Both the position numbers and the translations under genes were made by a program. From assembly GCA_001969505.1 (NCBI GenBank), contig LSSK01001500.1:1-21490 (forward strand): 21,490 nucleotides of DNA, written 5' to 3'. Each line of letters begins with the position of its first letter. The stretch's first letter is position 1. The notes under the pieces were generated by a model, which did no database searches, was not told the DNA's origin, and was given only the letters and a program-made list of their open reading frames with translations. Below are positions 6,120 through 16,000 of the stretch, piece after piece. The stretch is from Zancudomyces culisetae. Its lineage: Eukaryota; Kickxellomycota; Harpellomycetes; Harpellales; Legeriomycetaceae.

Positions 6120-8511
6120 TCAGTGTCCCTTTGTGTTAATAACAATCTTGCAGCCCTCTCCACATGCCTTTTCAAGAATACCACTACTAGTTCCGCTCTT
6201 GATATTAATAGTATGCTTTGTATTGTCATTTTTTAGTTTTACATCTCTCTGCCCACTTTCACTTCCTTTTCTATTAATGTTGCTATTGTTATTGATGTTA
6301 TTGTTATTATTTACAGATCCACCTCCACTCCCACTCCCACTCCCACTTCCATTTCCACTCCCACTTCCACTTCCACCTCCGCTTCCACTTCCACCTCCTG
6401 CAAGATTGTTATTAGCATTGTTAGTTATTTCTATAAGTATATTGTTTTCCACAACACTGGTTATCGTCACTGTGGAATTTGATGGCGTACCTGTGCCACT
6501 GCTAGTGGCAGTACTGACACTGGTAGTTTGACTGGTAACCTCGCTAGTCGATGACAATGGAGATTGTGAGATCTCATTTCCAACTACACCTTGATCGGTT
6601 GGGGCACTACTCGTGGTTTCAACACTACAAGTACCGTTTGTAGTGGTCTCACTACTCATTTGACTAGCTATTTCGCTAGTCATTTCACTGGTGGTTTCGC
6701 TAGTGGTTTCGCTAGTCGATGGCAATGAAGACTCTGGAATCTCATTTCCGACTACACCTTGATCAGTGGGCGCACTACTAGTGGATTCACCAGTAACTTC
6801 ACTGACTGTTTCACTAGTAACTTCAATGGTGGTTTCGCTAGTAACCTCGCTAGTAATTTCACTAGTAACTTCACTGGTAACATCGCTAGTAACCTCAACG
6901 GTGGTTTCGCTGGGCGTTTCGCTGGCAATCGCGCTAGTAGTCTCGCTGGCGGTTTCACTGGTAACTTCACTAGTTATGTCGCTGGTAACTTCACTGGTAA
7001 CTTCACTGGTAACTTCGCTAGTAACTTCACTGGTAACTTCACTGGTAACTTCACTAGTAGCTTCGCTGGTAACTTCACTAGTAACTTCACTGGTAACTTC
7101 ACTTGTTATTTCACTCGTAACTTCGCTGGTAACTTCACTAGTAACATCACTGGTAACATCACCTGTTATTTCACTGGTAACTTCACTTGTTATTTCACTC
7201 GTAACTTCACTTGTTATTTCGCTGGTAACTTCACTGGTAACCTCGCTAGTGGTTTCGCCAATAGTTTCGCTGGTTGATGTCAGTGGAGACTCTGGAATTT
7301 CATTCCCAACAATTCCTTGCTCGCTTGAACTGCTACTAGAGCTAACTGGAATTGATGAAACGGATAGTTGCACGGTTTCCACTGAACGGGTAACTGTTTC
7401 TACAACTGGAACAGTTGTTGTTTGTGAAGCAGTGGATAATGAAACAAATTCTGTTTCTACCACCGTCATTGATACGGTGCTTGGAGGTGCACTTGTTGAT
7501 TCAGAGGGTGTTTCTGTGCTCAATACAGTAACATCTGTGGATACTGGAATTGTCGTGGTTACTGATTCAATCGTCAGCATAGTAGTTGTCGAACGCGAAA
7601 GCGTTGTCTGCGTGGTGGTTTCAATGGTGCTAGTTATTGTCACTGTTATTGTAGTTGTTTCCAGAACTGTGGTAGTTGTGGTCGATTTGTACTTTATTTC
7701 TCCTTCTGGCAATAACTCGGTCATAGCATCTGTCGATGATATTTCGGGAATACCTACTTCGTTTCCAGCTATACCCTCGGTCATTTCACCCTCTACACCA
7801 CTTTCCTCCTGTGTTGGCTCTTGCCCTTCTGTGTCAGAGGGGGTAGACTCAGTATTTTCTGAAGTATCCTCTTTTGAGGATAATTCACTATCCGACTGGT
7901 CCATTATTTGTTCTGTATCACTTGATGTATCTGCATCAAAGTTGTCCACTATATGTGTTATTTGCATATTTTATCTAGCCACTTGTATGAAAATGGTTTA
8001 TTGGTAATAAAAAAAGAAAAACAGTACACATTAACTTACCTTCTTCCTGTCTGAATCCTATAGCCTTTCTTGCTGCTGACCTTTTTAACGTATCACTTGT
8101 ACGGGTCACCATTGTTATATGTCTGTTATTGTTGCCATTGGGTCCAACAGTAGAGCTGGATTTGTGATAAGGAGTTGAATATATAGGAGGCACAGTACTC
8201 GTAGGGCTAAAATCTTCTTTGATAATATTCGCCAAAATATATCTTTTTCGGTTGTTATGTTCAGTTTTGATGCTAGTCGTAGTTGACATATAAGAATTCA
8301 TGTGGGTGCTGGCTCGTGGATATGTAAAATCCGTGGTGGAGTGTGTACCGCCAGAGTAACTGGTTTGTATTTGTAGTGTGTTAACTGTAAGGCTGTCGTT
8401 TCCCGGATTTTGATAAGTTTCTACGCTTCGATCCGTATATATTGGCACACCACTTACAAGCAGTGCTTGTAGTGTTATAAGTATATTAACAAAATTTTGA
8501 ATATTTTTCAT
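6120..8511 (-). CDS. Secreted Ser/Thr-rich mucin-like repeat protein, two exons
   Basis: Exon 1 is 8040-8511 and exon 2 is 6120-7948 (2301 nt, 766 residues). The protein starts with a hydrophobic, signal-peptide-like segment (about residues 4-22) and is then almost all low complexity. An acidic segment follows the splice junction, then a Thr-rich stretch, a long (S/T)-E-V-T tandem repeat, and a Gly-Ser linker followed by poly-Asn. The motif QG(I/V)VGNEI occurs three times, plus a related EGIAGNEV, each marking the start of a block. The C-terminus has a Cys pair (ACGEGC) and no hydrophobic GPI-type tail. It looks like a heavily O-glycosylated wall or surface protein, but no named family was recognised. 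Unspliced, exon 1 ends with a stop at 7975. Confidence 0.75.
6319..6407 (-). repeat. Gly-Ser codon repeat
   Basis: On the minus strand a run of GGN and AGY/TCN codons encodes a Gly-Ser linker with one Asn, followed by Asn-rich sequence. It separates the mucin-like part from the short Cys-containing C-terminus. Confidence 0.8.
6784..7272 (-). repeat. 12-nt coding minisatellite, (S/T)-E-V-T repeat
   Basis: About 40 degenerate 12-nt units (plus-strand form GGTAACTTCACT) encode Thr-Ser-Glu-Val/Ile repeats. The unit length is a multiple of three and the unit lacks stops in several frames, so copy-number change keeps the gene open and long antisense frames appear by accident. Confidence 0.9.
7949..8039 (-). 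other. Intron of the mucin-like gene
   Basis: 91 nt, donor GTAAGT, acceptor ATATAG. It joins QEE to VDNFDAD by splitting a Val codon after its first base. The nearer acceptor CTAG at 7964-7967 would lead quickly to a stop, so the downstream TAG was chosen. Confidence 0.75.
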
Positions 8512-8734
8512 TGTTGCGATCCAGACATACGCCTATATTGTTATCGACAATCCTGTGTGTGACTACTTTTGTGTATACTCTTTTTGATATTTTTTAAAAC
8601 CTTGATATACTACGTATAATATAGACGATATATACAACTACTATTATTATTTATTTACAAGAAAAGTATATCAACGTTTGGGTGTAATATTTAAAAAAAT
8701 GTATAAAATCAAATGTAAAGAGCACGAGCTATTA

Positions 8735-8742
8735 CTTTTATA
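8735..8742 (-). promoter_or_regulatory. TATA box candidate for the mucin-like gene
   Basis: On the minus strand TATAAAAG fits the yeast consensus TATAWAWR and lies about 225 nt before the start codon at 8511. The match is exact, but such octamers are common in AT-rich DNA. Confidence 0.4.
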
Positions 8743-9369
8743 AAGAATTACCACCAAATCAAACGATATCTCTTCTAATAATAGTTGAAATAAATTAATG
8801 GGCTCGATGTTGTGGGATATCGTTTTCTAGCTATCATCAATAAAGTAAAGACAAATCAAGTATTAAGGAGCTATCCAGGAACAGAATTTGCGAGGTATAA
8901 CATTGAACAGATTCCAATACTACTATGCCAACTGTTGGTATTGTGGATGAATACGCTAGCCAAACCATTAAATCCGAGAAATAGTGCCAGTCTAGATGAA
9001 AGTGTACTGGTTCGGAAACAAAAAAAGTGTGTGAATTGCAAAAGACTTTATTAGACAATGCCCAGTACGCATATACTCAAGTACGATAGGAAGCTGTAGT
9101 GCAAAAAAAGGCAATCGAAGCTATAAAAATGGGCCAGATCAACTGCGGTAGAGAAAATTATAATGTAGAAACTAGGCTTTTGTACGGTTGTTAGACCAAG
9201 ATAAGGGCGGAGAGCGGGGTTTTAAGAATTAAGGAAAAGTAAATGGGTAGGCAAGTGAGAAGGATGGTATGGGTTGTGAATGGCTAAGACTTGGGTTCGC
9301 ACAGTTGCTCTTGGCTGTGTGTAACTTTTTTTTTTGTTTCCCCTACTTTTCGTTTTTTGATTATTATTA

Positions 9370-9389
9370 GGGGGTGGGGAGGAGGGGGG
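9370..9389 (+). repeat. G-rich run, possible quadruplex
   Basis: Runs of five, four, two and six G separated by single T or A bases, in RRP9's 3' flank. It might fold as a G-quadruplex, but only three clean runs of three or more G are present. Confidence 0.35.
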
Positions 9390-9691
9390 ATGAACTATGC
9401 GGTTCTAATTGTAATGCTATGACAATCTTGATCTAGATGTGTGTAATAAAGACCGCAATAAAGGCATAGCCAATCAAATACAATTTTTTTGGAAGAATGT
9501 TCTGTTGGAGTAAAAAAATCAGCTGAATAGGTTTTTTTTTCTAGATCAAAAAAGAAAATTAGAATATAAAGAAAAGAATGCGGAGATGTGGGTTTGCAAT
9601 GCCAAAGCTGGCCATCCAGGTATTATCCCAGAGTCAATGGAGGGAAAAGTGTCAAAGCGTAAATATTTATTAATTGTGTAGTAGCGTTTGG

Positions 9692-11858
9692 TTAAAATGA
9701 TTTAGGATAAAGTTTATAAACAACTAGCGAATTTTTAGAAGTAGGAATTCTATTCCATCTGCCAAGTCTAGGCTCTTGACCTACAGCCACGGCTATTGTC
9801 AAGGCGCTTGGGGATAGAATTACAGGATTGTCATTTGCATGCGGGTGAGATGATGACTTTGCCGCGAGTGAAGAGCCGAATTTGGAGCTCTTGTTCTTGG
9901 ATGAATCCGCTTCATGAATTGCGACATCGTTAATATAACCGTCCTAAATTATCGGGAAAAATGGAAGAATTCGGTTAGTCACAAGTTGAATAGAAAAAAA
10001 AATACAGTGCCAGAAACCAAAAATAAAGGTAGAGTATAGAGAAAACTTACAATAGGGATGACGTTAACCAGAGAAAAGCCGAGCAATTTATTGGAATTGA
10101 TTTTCCATAGTCTCAAGTAGCCATCGTTGGATCCAGACACAAACAAATCAGTTAGCGGAATGGCACAAAGGGAAGAAATCCAGTTAGGCAGATATCCATC
10201 ACTGTCACTGCCATCTGAGGAGCATTTTTGAACACCGTGAGCCAAATGGAAAGTAAAAATTGGCTTTTTTCTGCGAAAACTCCACAGACAAATGGCTCCA
10301 GAATCACCACCAGTAACAAAAGTCTCCTCGTCTATCATTGCAACACAGTCTACACTTCCTTCCCTAAATTTCTTGGATTTAAGCAACCGCAGACTTGTGT
10401 TAAATGAGGCTAACACAGATCGAACAGATCTATTTACACGCTCTGCTTTTCCATTGCTACTCTCGTTGTTGTTTTCTGTTTCAAGATCTATTTGGTCAAC
10501 CATGTCCTCTTGAAGGTCCAGCTCATCTTCTTTTGAGACGTCCAGCTCGCCAAATCTAATCTTTTCGATTACATTTGAAGGTTCGGTAACAACACCAGCT
10601 CGGAACACCATCTGAGTTTCGTCCACAATTTTCCACAAACGAGCAGACTTATCGCGAGCACCAACAGTAACGGCCTGGTCGCGCTGGATGGTAGATATGC
10701 CAGTTATAGAATCCAAATGACCAAACAATGTTTCCATATACCCAAGTTCGTCGACGTTCCATAGCTTGACCATACGGTCCAGTGAACACGAATATAGCTG
10801 ATTATGACCCTTTCTGAATACCAACCCGGTCACAGCATCCTTGTGCTGTTTGAATTCTGCGAGATGATCCATAGTTTTGGCGTTCCATATATGTATTAGC
10901 TTGTCTTTTCCTCCTGTAGCCAAGTATTTACCATCTGATGATACTGCCATACAGTAAACCTGATCTCTATGCCCCAGTGTTGTATCCTTGCAGGTCTTCT
11001 TTTGTCCCTTGATTGAATTTATCTTTTTTCCCGAAGAGACTTCCCCTGTTTATTTTTAGTTAAATTTAGTCGTTTAGTAGTATTCACGTACTGCTACAAA
11101 TTAGGTTAAAAAAATATAAATGATACTGGCAATAGTACTTGAAAGCTAGACTTACATTTAGCAATGCTTCCATCCTTAGACCCACTAAACACATACTTTC
11201 CATCTTCTGTAATAGTTGTGCAGGTTACTGCTAAATGGTGGCCATTCTTCAGTACAAGCGCTGAATCCTTATTTATAGTATACTTGAAACTGTCTGCTAT
11301 CCGTTTATATATCCGTCCTTGTGTTTTCTCTAAATCGTCCTGTAGTCGTTCTGCTATAATATCCCGATCTATATCTGCTGCATCAAACCCTTCGACCATT
11401 TCTGCCCCCTTTTTGAGGTTTTCTACATATGCTCGCGCTACTTCAAGCCGTTTTTGTGCGGCAGTCTCTGCCGAATAATCCCCGTTTTCTTCGCCATCTT
11501 CTTCCTCGCTGTCTTCTTCGCTGCTGCTTACTTCCTCGCTACCTGATTCGCCTCTCTTGTTTTCAGCACCACTACCAGGCTCTTCGTTTTCTTCACCTTC
11601 AAGATCGTCAGAATCTACCTCCTCATCGTCATATTTCTCTTCAAACTTGCCTCTCTTCCTATCACCAGATCTTCCACCACCAAATTTACCACCACGACCC
11701 CCACCGACTTTGCCTCTGTTTGACTGCCCAAAAGATCTAGACTTGTTGTTTGTTCTTTTAGTGTTATCTCTTGTATTCTTCCCTTTATTTTTGTTTTCGG
11801 TTGGGGCTTTCCTTTTTCTACCTTCACCTGGTAGTGCAAAAAATCGGTCTTTAGCCAT
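9692..11858 (-). CDS. RRP9: U3 snoRNP WD40 protein Rrp9 (U3-55K), three exons
   Basis: Exons in coding order are 11156-11858, 10051-11045 and 9692-9943 (1950 nt, 649 residues). Rrp9 binds the U3 snoRNA in the small-subunit processome of the nucleolus and is needed for 18S rRNA maturation. The protein opens with MAKDRFFALP, then a basic Gly/Arg/Lys-rich segment and an acidic Ser/Glu tract (to about residue 130). After that come a helical segment (RLEVARAYVENLKKG...) and WD40 blades from about residue 205 to the end. Diagnostic pieces include SGSKDGSIAKWEVSSGKK (completed only by splicing), VGARDKSARLWKI, MVFRAG, SGSNDGYLRLWK and the last-exon block AVGQEPRLGRW. The third exon supplies the final blade and the stop at 9692-9694. 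It is divergent from TAF1 across 1.18 kb. Confidence 0.92.
9944..10050 (-). other. RRP9: RRP9 intron 2
   Basis: 107 nt, phase 0, donor GTAAGT, acceptor TTTAG. A branch-like GACTAAC lies about 30 nt before the acceptor (CTAAC is the complement of 9974-9978). Reading through gives a hydrophobic tail and an early stop instead of the conserved last blade. Confidence 0.9.
11046..11155 (-). other. RRP9: RRP9 intron 1
   Basis: 110 nt, donor GTAAGT, acceptor AACAG, with branch-like TACTAAAC upstream. It splits the Trp codon of AKWEVSSG after its first base. It is the only intron here with a CAG rather than TAG acceptor. Confidence 0.92.
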
Positions 11859-12223
11859 ATTCGCTTCCCAAAAAATATTAATTTAACTATACTTTTTCTT
11901 TTGTTTAGCTGTACAGGCAATTCTCTGGCTCAATTTTAAATGGGTAAAGTTGTAAATGTAGTGTTTTCCTAGCTGAAGGTTGTAGTATTCGATTTCTTTG
12001 ATTCTTGGAAGTACCAATGATTGACGCTAATCTTTATATTCACAAAATCGTCAAAATTATCCACAATTAGAGCTTTCCCTTATGTTCTTCTCTCTATTTG
12101 TACAGGTTACGTTATTAAATTATTTACAGTTCTGGAAATGAGTAATATTTTGCTGACCTAGTTTATAATCTAATTACAAATATGTTTAGACTCACTAACC
12201 AAGCTCATATTCATCAACTTGTG

Positions 12224-12240
12224 AAAAAAAAAATTTTTTT
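12224..12240. promoter_or_regulatory. A10T7 tract junction, RRPE-like
   Basis: Ten A followed by seven T, flanked by GTG and CAG, about 365 nt upstream of RRP9 and 800 nt upstream of TAF1. The core contains AAAAATTTTT as in RRPE sites of ribosome-biogenesis genes. Function is inferred. Confidence 0.4.
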
Positions 12241-12310
12241 CAGAAACTTTTGAGGATTTAGGTTTGCTGATTTGCTTTTTTCCGCTAGAACAAAAAAAAT
12301 TTCGGTCTAT

Positions 12311-12328
12311 AAAAAAAAATTTTTTTTT
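12311..12328. promoter_or_regulatory. A9T9 tract junction
   Basis: Nine A followed by nine T, a perfect palindrome, 70 nt after the A10T7 tract. It is the second member of the pair in the RRP9/TAF1 divergent region. Confidence 0.4.
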
Positions 12329-13041
12329 AACTAGCATTAGCTATAATGAGAAACTATATAAAAAATGTCACATGGCCATAATAGTGGTAGAGCCAGCAGT
12401 TATATTGTGTTCATGTTGGCTTGGTTATATCATGTTTACAAATAAATGGATATTCCAGTGTCAGACATTAGAGTGGTATTTAAATGGCCGATAGTGTTAT
12501 TAGCCGCTTATAACGGTGTATACAATCCATATGGTATCAATTAACTACAAAGTCTTTGGACTAAGCCTTGTGTAGTATTTCTGCTTTTATATAGCCGGTA
12601 GCAACAGACGCGAATGAAAAGCTTGTTAAAGAAAGAATTTTAAGAGTGATGTTCAATAATTGCTCTTGGAAATCTAAAATCCGCGACCTGGTGCAAAATT
12701 GAAATCAAATGTATATTGATTCGTGTTTATTTATTTTTTTTCATTGCGCTTTTTAATGTCGCATTCAGTCAAGGATTTTTGAAAAGAAAAAAAAATTCGA
12801 CGGTTTTCTGGGTTGTGGGAAAAAAAAAACAAATGCAGGATAGAATATAAATAAATAGGTACAAAATAGATACAAAATTAGGAAAACACACGAATTTAAT
12901 GCTTGTAAATCAAGCCTCCAAGACTGCTAAGATGAATTATTGAATCAACATCGACCGAAGATAAGGCGAGTGAAATAAGACAATATCAACCTGTAAATAG
13001 AAAAAAACGAACGAACGAAGAATAAGAAAAAAACAGGGAAA

Positions 13042-16000
13042 ATGTCATTTGCAAAGTTTCTGTTTGGAAATGTTGATGAGTCTGGGAAACTAGACTTTTC
13101 GGACATGGACGATGAGATGAGGGAGGTGTTTTTGGAAGTTGGAGAGGAGGGAAACAGATTTTTAGAAACCGCATTGGACGATATTATGTTCAACAATGAT
13201 ATTGCGGAAGGCGTAGACAAAAAACAGACAACTTATACTACATTCGATGAGGATAGGAGTCGAGGTAGAAGCATGGAAATTGTGGAGAATGGTGCTGGTG
13301 GTAATGTTGGTGGCAAAAGCGTCATTCGGCAGAAGGTTAGATTTGAAAATGCGTATGAGGATGATGAGTATGATGAGGAAACAGAAGCTGACGAGATCGA
13401 AGAGGAAGAAGAGGAGGAAGAAGAAGAAGAAGAAGAGGTAGATGAAGAGGGAGCGAGAGGTAGAGATAAAGTTAGTGGTGATGTGAAGATGAGTAAGCAA
13501 GCACCGATAATAAAACGGAGACACGAACATGAAGATTATGAGGAGGAAGAGGAGGAGGAGGAAGAAGAAGATCGAAACAAAGACCAATATATGGGACTGT
13601 TTTCTGGTTCTGAAGAGAGCGAGATAGAGGAGAGAGATACAAGTGAAGACAGAAAAAGTGAGAATTTAACTAAGGAGGCTGTAGATGAACGAGAAAGGGA
13701 GAAAACAGCAGAGTTGTCGATGGGCTCAGAAATCGAAAGAGAGCTTGAAAAAATAGAGGAAGAGGAGGAGGAGAAGCGAGGACAAGAGCAAGAAGAAAGC
13801 GAAAAGGTGGCGGGATCAGAAACAGAGCCAGAGATGGAGATGGATGCAATGGAGGAGGGGGCTGAGGTGAAAGATTATGGACTTCGACAGGCAATATTAA
13901 AAAGAAAAAAATTGGTTGAAGCAAACCACAAAAATTTTACCGATATATTTGGATATTATATCGAGCATAAAATAAATAGAAACAAACGGAAATATCCGCA
14001 AATAGAAATTAAAACGGCAGACAGCAAGTTGTGGGAAATAAACAGGAAAGTTAAGAAGAGCGTTAACTATTTAGAAGAGATTACAAGTAGGTTAGAACGT
14101 ACACGGGAGGAAGAGGGAAGAGTAAATACATGGAATGATGTGAATTCAGGGGGGGTAGAGGTCGATAGAAGCATGTTTGGAATAGAAGTTTTAGATTGGG
14201 AAAAAGACATACGCTTCGAAAAACCAGTAGGAGAGGAAGATGGACCATGGAAAGTAGAAGGCCGGAGTATTAGGCCAATAAATATCAATTTTATGAATGG
14301 AGGCTGGATAGAGGACATACGGTTTGACATGGCTAGTGAAAAGGAAATAATGGCTATAAAGAAAAGCATTGAGCGAGGAATAGGGAGCAGAGAAGCAGAA
14401 GCTGGAGGGAAGCTTGAAAGAATAGGGTTAGAGGAGACAGGGGAAGGAAGAGGTAACAGATATAACATCTCCAACGATATGTTTTATGAGGCACTACAGG
14501 AAGGAAGAATAACAAGGGTACGACAGACATTTGGGCAGCTGGTAGTGAAGCATTCGGTTCCAGTGGTGAAATTACTGAAGCCGTTTTTCAAAATACGGTT
14601 TACAAAACAAGAATTAAGGGAATGGCACCGACCGAGATTTAATGTATATGAAAACACAGAGGCAACAAGTGGGGATGTAAAGATTCGATTTAATCGAGTA
14701 CGGAGTTCGAAGAAGAGAAAACACAGAGGTAGAAGTGAGGCACTTTGGAGTGGAATGGACATTACGTTGCGAGATAACAGTGAGATTGTGCTGGTAGAAT
14801 ACACAGAAGAATTTCCACCGCTGATGTCGAATGTGGGAATGGGCTCTGTACTGGTAAATTACTACAGAAAAGTGGATGACAAGGACACACATGTTCCAGA
14901 AACACGGCTTGGTGAGCTGTTTGTGTTGGGTGTGGCGGACGTTTCACCGTTTTGGGGGTTTGGAAATGTAGAATCAGGGCAAATGATGGCGGTTTTGTAC
15001 AACAATTTGTTTAGGGCACCGCTTTTCCAACAACGGCCGAACAATAGAGATTTTTTGGCCATTCGATTCAAAGCAGAAAAAAACAACAGCCGGTATTATT
15101 TGCGATCGATTCCACATTTTTTTGTAGCGGGGCAAACGTATCCGTTGATGGAAGTGCCTACTCCACATAGTCGTCGCGTGACTAATATAATCAAAATGAG
15201 GTTGCAAGTAGCGGCGTATAGACTAATAAATGAAAATTTACATCACTTGCTGAACTTTGAAAAACTAATCGAGATGTTCCCAGAATACAACGATGCACAA
15301 ATTAGGCAGCGACTCAAAGAGTTTTGTGAGTTTCAAAAAAAGGGGGCAGGTTCAGGATACTGGCGTGCTAAATCCAATATGCCGGTTCCTAAGGAAGAGA
15401 ATCTGCGTGAGATGCTTAGTCCTGAAATGATTTGTCTGTTTGAAAGTATGTTGGTAAGTCAGCTGCACTTGATGGACTTGGGTGCGGCTAAAGCGGCCTC
15501 GTCCGGAGCACATAACGATACTGATTCGGTTGGTAACTATAGCTACAACGATCCCCAAACACCTCAACCAACGCCTGTGAATGCCACTTCTTGGCGGCCT
15601 GTTGACGAAGCGTCGTCGCTGGCGCCATCTTCGATGGTACATACCCCGACTGAAGAAAGACTGGCCAACTGGAACACAACGCGCAATTTTACAAACGCTA
15701 CACAGGGCAAGGCGATGCTGCAGCTGTGTGGTGAAGGCGATCCATCAAATATTGGATGCGCATTCAGTTTCCTGCGTGTTAGCATGAAAGATATATTTTT
15801 GCGACCTGGTGAAGATATTGAAACAAAGCTAGCTGAAATCGAATCGCGGCCAAAGAGTGCGCATCGGTACAACGTCGCTGAGCAGCAGGAAATCTATCGT
15901 GAGGAGATTGATCGTATATGGAATGGCCAACTGCGGCTGCTCTCTTCGCCATCCTCCCTGTCGCTATCACTATCACTGTCACCATCATCTTCGTATGTAC

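Larger units (their letters stand above)
8512..9691. other. Intergenic region between the mucin-like gene and RRP9
   Basis: This holds the 5' flank of the gene starting at 8511 and the 3' flank of RRP9. No gene is supported. A plus-strand open frame at 8812-9054 (80 codons) has no recognisable motif. A second frame from 8925 to about 9196 reads coding-like in part but is broken by TAG, TGA and TAG. A G-rich run lies at 9370-9389 and a T-run precedes it. No RNA gene was recognised. Confidence 0.5.
11859..13041. other. Divergent intergenic region between RRP9 and TAF1
   Basis: 1.18 kb without a supported gene. Small frames such as the one at 12264-12494 have no motif or codon support. The region must carry the promoters of both RRP9 and TAF1. 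It contains two A(n)T(n) junctions (12224-12240 and 12311-12328), the first flanked as GTGA...TCAG, which resembles a stretched RRPE motif of yeast ribosome-biogenesis genes. No PAC motif (GCGATGAG) was seen near RRP9. Confidence 0.55.

Noticed and set aside
5776-6531. A 251-codon plus-strand open frame with Leu-Pro repeats
   Set aside because: The Leu-Pro part is the antisense of the Gly-Ser codon repeat, and its 5' part overlaps NAT4 exon 1 and the promoter. No domain is visible.
7964-7967. CTAG as the acceptor for the mucin-like gene intron
   Set aside because: In the phase set by the donor it leads to a stop within a few codons; the TATAG acceptor ending at 7949 keeps the long frame.
6766-8007. 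A 413-codon plus-strand open frame opposite the mucin-like gene
   Set aside because: It is the mirror of the 12-nt repeat and Thr-rich codons, which lack stops in antisense. It has no signal or domain, while the minus strand has a signal-like start and a clean intron.
8812-9054. An 80-codon plus-strand frame, and a partly coding-like neighbouring frame from 8925
   Set aside because: No motif, no convincing splice sites, and stops in the second frame about as expected for AT-rich DNA. A degraded pseudogene remains possible but unsupported.
12264-12494. A 76-codon plus-strand frame between RRP9 and TAF1
   Set aside because: AT-rich, it spans the A9T9 tract and has no recognisable motif.
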